From positions 441,784 through 505,783 of the forward strand of contig NZ_JAGYPL010000003.1 in NCBI RefSeq assembly GCF_018343715.1: DNA of 64,000 bases. The letters run 5' to 3'. The notes under the pieces are model-generated. The model was given only the letters and a program-made list of their open reading frames with translations, made no database searches and had not been told where the DNA came from. The stretch is from Bacillus sp. FJAT-49711 (GTDB lineage Bacteria; Bacillota; Bacilli; Bacillales; Bacillaceae_C). Below are positions 17,083-24,764 of the stretch, one piece after another. Within the stretch, counting starts at the first letter, position 1; each line of letters begins with the position of its first letter. Made by a program: the position numbers and the translations under genes.

Positions 17083-17793
17083 TCAATTTTGCAAAGTTCT
17101 TAATCGATACGCATTCATGGCCGTTTCGCCTAAATGATCAAGGAGATTGTAATTAGCATACGCTCCTACAACTGCACCTAACCCAGGTATTAATTGCAGC
17201 ATTTTAACGAAATCAATATAATCACGGTATTCCTGTTGGAATTTTTGCCAATCCATATCCACTAAAAACTGCTTTTCTCCCTCCCAGTTTTCAATAATAT
17301 GAAAGGTTTCTCTTCGTTTTTCATCGCTTGAAAAAGCAAGCTGGAAAACGTGAAGTATGAACAAGCGCTCTTCATACTCATTTGTATCAAAACCATAAAT
17401 AGACGCCGCTTCAAATAAAAATTTAATTTCAATGGACAACAGCAACGGAAAATCAGCTAAACCGAGTAAAATGCCTCCAGCACCTGTACCAGCACCCTCA
17501 ATCACTGCTGTTTTTCGATAATTAGAGAGCTTTTCTTTAAGCATTTCGTCCTTCTCATAAAGATTCATACCAATGGTTTGATGCTTCTTCGTCGTTACAT
17601 TTGATCCTACTAATGTTGCTTTTACCATGTTTTTAATGCTTTCCGTCATAACAGTATGCACTTTTTCAGGAATCAACTTGTTGACTTTCGTTTGCGCTTT
17701 TTTCGATATTCGATTAATGAGGCTTGACTGCTTAAGCATCTTTTCCTTCCAAATCCGCAGCTCATCCTGTACCTTTATACTATACTCAGTCAT
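17083..17793 (-). CDS. EcsC-family protein
   Basis: The 236-residue protein matches the EcsC family: a central Gly-rich hydrophobic segment (GAGTGAGGILLGLADFPLLL, about 100-119) and a second one (IPGLGAVVGAYANYNLLDHLG) near the C-terminus. EcsC accompanies the Ecs ABC transporter in B. subtilis, but this copy has no such neighbour and its role is unknown. The 59-residue gene next upstream and YhgE are on the same strand. Confidence 0.85.
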   Translation of the reverse strand: MTEYSIKVQDELRIWKEKMLKQSSLINRISKKAQTKVNKLIPEKVHTVMTESIKNMVKATLVGSNVTTKKHQTIGMNLYEKDEMLKEKLSNYRKTAVIEGAGTGAGGILLGLADFPLLLSIEIKFLFEAASIYGFDTNEYEERLFILHVFQLAFSSDEKRRETFHIIENWEGEKQFLVDMDWQKFQQEYRDYIDFVKMLQLIPGLGAVVGAYANYNLLDHLGETAMNAYRLRTLQN

Positions 17794-17854
17794 GTTCGAT
17801 CATCCTCTTAAAGTTTGCTAGTACAAAAGTATACGTAAAACGCGCTGAAAAGAT

Positions 17855-18034
17855 TCATTCCACTTGGTGTCTTCGATCATACCGCATCAGCAAAACATCA
17901 ATTTTCGTTTCGATTCTTTGCATAGTTAACAGAAAGTCCTCTAATGTTTTTTCATTATAATGAACAGCTTGTTCTGATGATTCCTCATTTCTCACTAGTG
18001 TTTCTTGATAACGCCGCACTGATTTTAAATCCAT
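17855..18034 (-). CDS. small hypothetical protein (59 residues)
   Basis: A 60-codon frame starts with ATG at 18034, preceded by CAGGAGGAACGAA, an excellent ribosome binding site. It encodes MDLKSVRRYQETLVRNEESS..., ending RRHQVE. The sequence is charged and helical, without a signal or membrane segment. The strong start signal, clean frame and position between the EcsC and YhgE genes on the same strand argue that it is real. Function unknown. Confidence 0.7.
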   Translation of the reverse strand: MDLKSVRRYQETLVRNEESSEQAVHYNEKTLEDFLLTMQRIETKIDVLLMRYDRRHQVE

Positions 18035-18117
18035 TTCGTTCCTCCTGATTCATTATTTCGTTCTTAATAAAGAATATACTTTAATGATATAACGAATCAG
18101 GATAGATTACAACACTA

Positions 18118-20286
18118 TCAATGAAAAAGCCCGGATTCTTTTGATTTTTTTAATATCGCTTGCGTCTTTTTGCTAAGAGGTTCTTTTAAGAATGTACCCA
18201 GTAATAATGCGATTAATCCAAATATGGAAAGAAATAATACATCATGCAGCACCCTTTCCAAAACAATTCCCCCTACTGCTTCTCTCATTAAATCAACAGC
18301 ATAAGTGAATGGTAAAAAGGGACTGATGATTCGAAAGAATTTCGGAAGGAGCACGACGGGATAAGTCCCTCCTGAACCTGCTATTTGTAAAACAAGCATA
18401 ATGATCGCCATCGCCTTCCCGACATTTCCGAAAACGGAAACGAGAGAATAGACAATTAACATGAACACGATACAAATGAAAAGCCCAAATATGACAAACC
18501 AAAAGGGAGCGCTGACTGATACATGGAGGATAAATAAATCTCCTAAGGTAACGATGAGTGTTTGTAGAAATCCAATCGTTAAAAAGGTCAGAAATCGTCC
18601 AAAGTATATTTGTTTTCCTGTATAGAGATCATGTTGATGTACATCAACAGCTAGAAGAGAAATGAGCAAAAGCGCACCTACCCAAATAGAAAGCACAGTA
18701 TAGAATGGCGTCATGCCTGTACCATAATTTTTAATCGGGAAAAGTTTATGCTCGTCTAGCTTCACAGGCTCTTCAAAGAAATTACGTTCTGCATTCGGAT
18801 CGTGTCGGAGTAAATTTATGATTTCATTAATATCTGCTTCACTTTTTACTTTTCGAATTTTGTCCGCAAGTGCTTTTACCTTTGAATTCACATACGGAAA
18901 CTGACCATGTGCATAATCTAACGCTTTTTTTCCGTCCTTTAAATTCCCTTGTGTACTTTTTAAAATTCTTTCAACTTCTGGCAAGGTGGATTGAGCCTCT
19001 GTTAACATCGCTTTCGCATTTGACAAAGTTTTTTTCGCATTCGCTACTTCAACTAAAATCGTAGGCTCAATCGAATCATTGTATTCTTTAATAAAAGCAT
19101 CCAATTTTGCAGGAACGGTAGATGCCTTGTCTTTAATTGATTCGAGTGTATCTTTAAACTCCTGCTTTTTCTGGCTCAAAAATTGATTAATATCCGTTAT
19201 TTGGCTTCCGCCAGTTTGTAAAGCTGCTTTTAACTCACCCGTTTTTGCTATTGCCTCATCCAGTTGTTCACTGCCAGAACCTCCTCCCTGTTCGGTATTA
19301 ATCTGTTTAAGCTTTATTAAAGATGATTCAATCGTATCAATCGTTTGCAACGCATTATTAAATTGATCTTGCAGGTTTTTTTGCAACTGATCTCCCTTGC
19401 TTAAATCTATATTTACGTTTTGGGCATCGTTTAAAAAGTTATTAATATCAGTAGAGACCTTCTGAACCTTCTCCACATCAGCTTTAATTGTTGGAGCGAT
19501 CGCATTCAGTCGGTCTTCTGCTGTCGTAATAAAATCTGTTGTTTTATTAATGGTATCAAGTCCATTACTTGTAAGCTTTCTTACCTCTGGAATTTTCCCT
19601 TCCGCTTTGTTCAAAATATTCTCTGCTGAAGTTGCATCAGCCAGTGATTCATCTAAAACGCGATTGATTTCCGGCAAATTGTTTTCAAGCGTGAATATAT
19701 ATTGTTCGAATCTTTCAATATCAGGAAGATCGTGTTCCAATTCAATGCCAATCTCATTAAACAAATCAAAAATAACTCCATTTACTGTGGAAATGAACCT
19801 GCTGCTCACTTGCTCAACAATGAGAGAAGCTCCTTTTTGAGTAATTTTGGGTGAAACGGAATTGATTTTTTCATTGACATAATACTCCATTTTAGCCTTT
19901 TCTGGTTTAGCAGAAATGACGGTTGCCAATTTCTCTGAAAAGTCTTTAGGAATAATAATCACAGCAAAGTAATTTCCATAATCGACTTCATCCATCGCTT
20001 TCTTACGATTCGTAAAATGCCAATCCATGCTTTTATTTGTTTTTAACGTCTTCACTAGCTCTTTTCCTACATCGATATCTTTATTACGAATTTTAGCTCC
20101 TTGATCTTCATTTACAATGGCAACAGGAAGATTGCCTGTCTCTGAATACGGATCCCACATAGCCGCGATATTTAGCCATGCATATAAAGAAGGAAGTACA
20201 ATAAGGCCGCCGATCATAATAGCGGCAGCCCAGTTTGTAATGATGTTTTTTATGTCATTTGTATATATCTTTCGAATGTTGTTCAT
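18118..20286 (-). CDS. YhgE/Pip-domain membrane protein
   Basis: The 722-residue protein has one N-terminal membrane helix (about 18-40) and a long extracellular helical region with repeated heptads (about 180-490). The C-terminal block of about five membrane helices (520-715) belongs to the ABC-2-like YhgE/Pip fold. NEDQGA and DWHFTNRKKAMDEVDYGNYFAVIIIP are typical of the family. Members include the lactococcal phage infection protein Pip and the SPP1 receptor YueB, and type VII secretion accessories. Here there is no type VII cluster, so the role is open. Confidence 0.9.
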   Translation of the reverse strand: MNNIRKIYTNDIKNIITNWAAAIMIGGLIVLPSLYAWLNIAAMWDPYSETGNLPVAIVNEDQGAKIRNKDIDVGKELVKTLKTNKSMDWHFTNRKKAMDEVDYGNYFAVIIIPKDFSEKLATVISAKPEKAKMEYYVNEKINSVSPKITQKGASLIVEQVSSRFISTVNGVIFDLFNEIGIELEHDLPDIERFEQYIFTLENNLPEINRVLDESLADATSAENILNKAEGKIPEVRKLTSNGLDTINKTTDFITTAEDRLNAIAPTIKADVEKVQKVSTDINNFLNDAQNVNIDLSKGDQLQKNLQDQFNNALQTIDTIESSLIKLKQINTEQGGGSGSEQLDEAIAKTGELKAALQTGGSQITDINQFLSQKKQEFKDTLESIKDKASTVPAKLDAFIKEYNDSIEPTILVEVANAKKTLSNAKAMLTEAQSTLPEVERILKSTQGNLKDGKKALDYAHGQFPYVNSKVKALADKIRKVKSEADINEIINLLRHDPNAERNFFEEPVKLDEHKLFPIKNYGTGMTPFYTVLSIWVGALLLISLLAVDVHQHDLYTGKQIYFGRFLTFLTIGFLQTLIVTLGDLFILHVSVSAPFWFVIFGLFICIVFMLIVYSLVSVFGNVGKAMAIIMLVLQIAGSGGTYPVVLLPKFFRIISPFLPFTYAVDLMREAVGGIVLERVLHDVLFLSIFGLIALLLGTFLKEPLSKKTQAILKKSKESGLFH

Positions 20287-20355
20287 GATTTTTTGCCCTT
20301 TTTAATGAGATATATGTTTTAATTTACCCATTAAAAAGCTATATAACCAAACCAT

Positions 20356-22638
20356 TTAGAAAATCCGAAAGTCTTTCCACTCGTCAGGCATCATTTTTTT
20401 ATATTTAGGCTGAAGATAGCGATCATCGAAAAGCATAATAATACCTGTATCCGTTTCTGTTCTAATAAGACGTCCTCCAGCTTGAAGGATTTTATTCATC
20501 CCGGGAAACACATACGCGATATCATAGCCATTTTGTCCATTTCTAGAAAAATAGTCTTTAATCAATTCTCTTTCAATACCTATTTGCGGAAGCCCAACTC
20601 CAACTAAAAAGACACCATTTAACCGATCACCTTTTAAATCGACTCCTTCTGAAAAAATTCCTCCAAGCACTGCAAAAGCTAAAAGAGATTCCTTTTGATC
20701 AGACTGAAATTTTATTAAAAAATTTTCCCGCTCATATTCCGTCATTCCAGGACCTTGAATAATCGTCGGAATTCCCGTGTTGCATGATGTCCATTCTTCA
20801 AAAACGCGATTCATATATTGATAAGAAGGGAAGAAAATAATATAGTTCCCTGGACTGTTTTTGATGACAGCTTCCAGTGATTGAACAATTGGCAATACGG
20901 ATCCTTCCCTATCACGAAATCTTGTTGATAATGGATGAACCCTTACGTCCGTCTGTTCTTTCGAGAACGGCGATGGGATTGATACAGTGTAATCATCTTC
21001 TTTTCCTCCGAGCATTAGCAAGAAGTACTGTAATGGGGATAAAGTAGCTGAAAAATAGACACGCGATTTAAATGACTTCCCTGCTTGATAAACTACAGTA
21101 GAAGGATCTAAACAAAACATTTTTATCATCACTTCATTGCGATTTACTTCAACATATGCGACATATTGTTCATCATATAGCTTAACGATGCGCGACCAGC
21201 TCAAAGCTGCAAAAAATGCATCGAGCAAAGCTTGGCCACCCTCTCTTTCATTTCCGTTAAATAATTCTTGCTCCGCATCTTCAATGAATTTTTCAATAAG
21301 CTCATTAAACTCTTCATCTACTTCTTGTAAAACTTGATATTGTTCACCTTCCGTCTGTTTCCTAAGACGAATGAAAAAGTCATTTATTAGCTTAGCAGAT
21401 TCAAAAACCTGACTATGTTTGTACAAACGCTTTAATTCTAAGAACATCCTTTTATCCAAGCTCGCAGAGTACATATCCCTTGCTCGATCAACTAAGTTAT
21501 GGGCTTCATCAACAAGAAGGACTGTCTGTTTTTTTGTCTCATCAAAAATACGTTTCAATGATACACGCGGATCAAAAATATAATTATAATCGCAAATAAC
21601 AGCATCCGACGCGTATGCTAACTCCAATGAATATTCAAATGGGCACACCATATGCTTTCTTGCGTATCTCTCAATAACTTCTCTAGACATCTCTTTCTCA
21701 TTTGAAAGAATATCAAGCACAGCTTCATTTATCCGGTCGTAAAAGCCATCCGCAAACGGACAGTGTTCTTTTGTACATAATTTTTCTTCGGTAAAACAGA
21801 TTTTATCCTTCGCCGTAATGGTGACTGATTTCACGTTTAATCCTTTATTCTCCATTAAACGAAATGCTTCCTCTGCTGTTTGACGAGTTGTCGTTCTCGC
21901 TGTTAAGTAGAATATTTTCTTGAGGTCCCCTTCCCCGATCGCCTTTACAGCAGGAAATAAGGTAGAAATTGTTTTTCCAATCCCTGTAGGAGCCGTTGCA
22001 AATAATGTTTTTTTCTCTACAATTGTTTTATAAACTGCCCCCGCTAATTGTCGTTGGCCTTTTCGATATGATTCATACGGGAATTGAAGATCACGGGCGC
22101 TATTTTTCAACTCTCGTTCATGTTCCTTTAGCCACTTTGCATAAGGGGCATAGCTTTCTAAAAGTGTAAAAATAAAATCTTCTAATTCTTGAAAGCTATA
22201 ACTTTTTATAAATTTCTTCGTTTCTTCCGATTCTTTTTGAAAATAAGTGAGCTGGACATTCATTTCTTTTAGGGTCTGCTGTCTTGTGTACATATAGGCA
22301 TAACATTTCGCCTGAGCCCAGTGAACCGGATATGTATCTTCTGTAATGTTCTGAAGACTTCCAGATGTCGATTTGATTTCATCAATAGTAAAGCCTTCTT
22401 TTGTACGAAGTAATCCATCACATCTTCCCTCAATAACAAAAAGGAGATGATCATAAACCATCTCAGTTTGAAGAAATACTTCACTTTCATCGTCTTCATC
22501 ATAATCCTTTTGAAGTTTGCGATGTGCTTTCGTTCCCTCAGTTAATGTAGTAACACTTCTAAAGCCTGATTCAATGCTTCCGCTTCGGTAAACATATTCT
22601 ACAAGGGGACGCACGGCTACTTTTATTTGATCATCCAT
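20356..22638 (-). CDS. XPD/DinG-like Fe-S helicase fused to an N-terminal RecB/Cas4-type nuclease domain
   Basis: Residues 1-130 carry RecB-family nuclease motifs: His39 in GTKAHRKLQ, Asp74 in GRCDG, Glu87/Lys89 in DEIKS and the QAKCYAYMYT helix. Then comes a superfamily 2 helicase of the Rad3/XPD group: Walker A APTGIGKT (216-223), four Cys (281, 288, 293, 332) placed as for an Fe-S cluster, DEAH at 377-380 and C-terminal motif QAGGRLIRTETD. A 5'-3' DNA helicase with nuclease activity on the same chain is expected. It stands alone. The family is widespread in Firmicutes but poorly studied. Confidence 0.88.
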   Translation of the reverse strand: MDDQIKVAVRPLVEYVYRSGSIESGFRSVTTLTEGTKAHRKLQKDYDEDDESEVFLQTEMVYDHLLFVIEGRCDGLLRTKEGFTIDEIKSTSGSLQNITEDTYPVHWAQAKCYAYMYTRQQTLKEMNVQLTYFQKESEETKKFIKSYSFQELEDFIFTLLESYAPYAKWLKEHERELKNSARDLQFPYESYRKGQRQLAGAVYKTIVEKKTLFATAPTGIGKTISTLFPAVKAIGEGDLKKIFYLTARTTTRQTAEEAFRLMENKGLNVKSVTITAKDKICFTEEKLCTKEHCPFADGFYDRINEAVLDILSNEKEMSREVIERYARKHMVCPFEYSLELAYASDAVICDYNYIFDPRVSLKRIFDETKKQTVLLVDEAHNLVDRARDMYSASLDKRMFLELKRLYKHSQVFESAKLINDFFIRLRKQTEGEQYQVLQEVDEEFNELIEKFIEDAEQELFNGNEREGGQALLDAFFAALSWSRIVKLYDEQYVAYVEVNRNEVMIKMFCLDPSTVVYQAGKSFKSRVYFSATLSPLQYFLLMLGGKEDDYTVSIPSPFSKEQTDVRVHPLSTRFRDREGSVLPIVQSLEAVIKNSPGNYIIFFPSYQYMNRVFEEWTSCNTGIPTIIQGPGMTEYERENFLIKFQSDQKESLLAFAVLGGIFSEGVDLKGDRLNGVFLVGVGLPQIGIERELIKDYFSRNGQNGYDIAYVFPGMNKILQAGGRLIRTETDTGIIMLFDDRYLQPKYKKMMPDEWKDFRIF

Positions 22639-22727
22639 TTTCTCACCTATTTTAAAGGGTTATACAAATATTGTAGCACAGGCGTTCGCAATGACCAAAG
22701 AGAATTAATTTAGATTCTCGATTTACC

Positions 22728-22970
22728 TTAAGAATCAAAATTACTCTTATCCAATTTCTTGATATTCATGCCATCCTCAGTTAAGCGATACAATCCGAAA
22801 ACAGTGGGATTAGCTTGCACCAACCCTGCACTTACTAAGCCTATAAGCGTCTCGTTTACGTCCGATAGATTCCCTTCCGCTTGAGGAAGACGTTCTGCAA
22901 TCTGTATTGGCGTTTTCCAGTCAACGGTCAATTCGCCTAAAACGGATTGTTGTTTTGAGGTCAAATCCAT
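22728..22970 (-). CDS. small winged-helix-like protein
   Basis: The 80-residue protein is a compact helix-turn-helix and wing pattern: TSKQQSVLGELTVDWKTPIQIAERL, then ETLIGLVSAGLVQANPTVFGLYRLTEDG. This resembles the DNA-binding half of MarR or ArsR proteins but lacks dimer helices. The role could be regulatory; no partner gene is obvious. Confidence 0.65.
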   Translation of the reverse strand: MDLTSKQQSVLGELTVDWKTPIQIAERLPQAEGNLSDVNETLIGLVSAGLVQANPTVFGLYRLTEDGMNIKKLDKSNFDS

Positions 22971-23013
22971 ATCTTCTATCCTCCGCTAAAGTGCTAAATT
23001 TATAATTCCAAAG

Positions 23014-23517
23014 TTATTTATAAAAGTCTATTTTCCGTTTAAGAGTAAAGAATACATACAAATATAGAATAAAAACGATTCCGACCAGGCTGGCGGCGAT
23101 TATTTGAAAGACATACCCTTTCCAAGTTGCGATTAAACCAGCTTGACAGGCTATCAAAGCAACAAACATTGTTAAGTAAAATTGAATCATACGCTGAAAT
23201 GTTTCTTTCACTGATTCACGGTCGGAATAAATTTTTTGAATATTTTTCTGATTAGCAGGCATTCGGAAATAATGAAACTTTTCAATAAATGACGCCACCT
23301 GTTCCCATCCGGCGTCTTTATATAATTGAAAATAATCGGCATCCGCGTCACGAAAATCAATTTGATAGACGTATGATTGGTTAGGATCTTCTTCAAAGTA
23401 ATACATACCTAGACGATATTTGATAAAATGAAGTCCTTTTCGTGACATTTCGGTTAGCCACCGTTCTTCTTTCTGTACATCCGAGGGTGTAAATAATTTA
23501 AATTTCTTGACCGTCAT
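23014..23517 (-). CDS. DUF2812-domain membrane protein
   Basis: I choose the ATG at 23517, which has GGAAGG at 8-bp spacing, over GTG at 23526. The 167-residue protein has the DUF2812 N-terminus (KKFKLFTPSDVQKEERWLTEMSRKGLHF) with YYFEEDP and an aromatic GWEQVASF motif, then two membrane helices at about 105-155. Its start lies inside the end of the PadR gene (overlap about 20 bp). PadR/DUF2812 pairs are common in Bacillus; the membrane protein is presumably the regulated target. Confidence 0.82.
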   Translation of the reverse strand: MTVKKFKLFTPSDVQKEERWLTEMSRKGLHFIKYRLGMYYFEEDPNQSYVYQIDFRDADADYFQLYKDAGWEQVASFIEKFHYFRMPANQKNIQKIYSDRESVKETFQRMIQFYLTMFVALIACQAGLIATWKGYVFQIIAASLVGIVFILYLYVFFTLKRKIDFYK

Positions 23518-23851
23518 CTTGATCACCTTCCATTTCTTTTATGATGCTGCTCGCATTTTTCACTAGAGATTCAAGACGCTTATATTCCAATTGAACAATT
23601 TCTTTTCCAAAAGTAGTTAGTCGATAATACTTACGTCTGTCCTCTTCATCTACATCCGCTTTCGCAATAATCTTTTGTTTTTCAAGCTTTCCAAGCGCCC
23701 CGTACAACGTCCCTGGTCCCATCGTAACTTCACCATGGCTGATTTCCTCAACATCCTGCATAATCGCATATCCATGGCGAACTTCTCTTAATGACAATAA
23801 AATATAATACGTCGCTTGTGATAACGGTAAATAATCTTCTATTCGTTTCAT
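23498..23851 (-). CDS. PadR-family transcriptional regulator
   Basis: The 117-residue protein has the PadR winged helix: YYILLSLREVRHGYAIMQDVE, then GPGTLYGALGKLEKQKII and DRRKYYRLT. It lacks the long C-terminal coiled coil of PadR itself and is of the short subfamily-1 type. It is followed by the overlapping DUF2812 gene and preceded by the palindrome at 23901-23919. Autorepression of this two-gene operon is the likely circuit. Confidence 0.9.
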   Translation of the reverse strand: MKRIEDYLPLSQATYYILLSLREVRHGYAIMQDVEEISHGEVTMGPGTLYGALGKLEKQKIIAKADVDEEDRRKYYRLTTFGKEIVQLEYKRLESLVKNASSIIKEMEGDQDDGQEI

Positions 23852-23900
23852 CCATATTCACCTACTTTTATATATCGTCTATCGTTGTATCGCATACTGA

Positions 23901-23919
23901 TATATCGTTTAACGATATA
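23901..23919. promoter_or_regulatory. probable PadR operator
   Basis: TATATCGTTTAACGATATA is a 19-bp inverted repeat with one central mismatch. It lies 50 bp before the padR-like start, where a promoter is expected. A weaker related half (ATATATCGTCTATCGT) lies beside it at about 23870. Confidence 0.6.
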
Positions 23920-23969
23920 GTAACAAATTTACTTTATTATATCAATAGGTTTTTTAAAAATAGGCATAA

Positions 23970-24001
23970 AAAAAGACTGAAGCGAATCATTCAGTCTTCT
24001 T
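23970..24001 (-). terminator. terminator of the broken SRPBCC gene
   Basis: AAGACTGAA and TTCAGTCTT pair around GCGAATCA, and on the minus strand a run of seven T follows. The stem overlaps the stop codon region of the pseudogene. Confidence 0.8.
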
Positions 24002-24472
24002 TTATTTCATTTATAGCTTTAACATATCTCGGAAACCATTTCTCCCATTCAGCTTTACGGTTTTCTATTATTTTTCCATCCAATAATGCACTAATCACAT
24101 CAAGACACACATGCCACCCTGCCAGATCTCTCGGTGTGTGGTCAGTCATCTTATTAATCTATTCTATTAAAGTTAACTGACATCCTTCTGAATTAGGATA
24201 AAGCTCAAATCGAACAACATCGTCTGCCCATGTAAATTGTAGTACAGAGTGCGTTTTCACCTCGGTGATTTTCATTTCTTCAAAGCTTCCATCACCCATG
24301 TCAAAAGTTAAATTCCCCCTTCATGAAGATCCTTCACTCGAAGTTCAGAAAACCATTGCGATAATTTATCGTTATCTGTCAGCATGGACCATACATTTTC
24401 AACTCGGTGATTTAAGAAGTGATCGAACTGAGCCAGATAACCGTGTTCTGTTTTTTGTAGTTTAGCAAGCAT
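23991..24472 (-). pseudogene. SRPBCC/AHSA1-type gene broken by a frameshift and a stop
   Basis: From ATG 24472 the frame reads MLAKLQKTEHGYLAQFDHFL...DLHEGGI and then hits TAA. A neighbouring frame continues as NLTFDMGDGSFEEMKITEVK...FELYPNSEGC to a TAG. After that stop the same frame resumes NKMTDHTPRDLAGWHVCLDV...KAINEIKED before TGA at 23991. Joined, they give a full-length START-like (activator of Hsp90 ATPase) protein of about 160 residues. A good start and an intact terminator suggest recent decay, or a sequencing error at the first lesion. Confidence 0.8.
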
Positions 24473-24554
24473 TGTCTTTCCTCCATTCTTTATAATGAAC
24501 TTTATTCCCTTCTACCACAATCCCGGGCATGACTTAATCTTTAATATCATGCAT

Positions 24555-24665
24555 TTGTCCTTCACGCTCACATTGTTGGAAAGTATGGTTCTATTTTAAG
24601 GCACTTGTCCATCATACGCATTTTGATGGACAAAATCATTCTACTCTCCAAGTATTTGTCCATCA
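24555..24665. repeat. degenerate tandem repeat of about 50 bp
   Basis: TTGTCC recurs at 24555, 24605 and 24656 in the contexts GCATTTGTCCTTCA, GCACTTGTCCATCA and GTATTTGTCCATCA, with roughly 60% similarity between units by eye. It fills part of the 290-bp gap between the pseudogene and pfeT. The period matches the arrays at 11893 and 47590. Confidence 0.55.
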
Positions 24666-24764
24666 AAGAATTACTGCATAATTAAACATTTAGCATCGCT
24701 TAAAAAATACGATTAAGCGCATAAATAAAACGGCGAGACAATCCCCCACCGCTCCACAAGAATA

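Noticed and set aside
18118-20286. Type VII secretion locus
   Set aside because: YhgE/Pip alone does not indicate one; no EssC, WXG100 or related genes are present.
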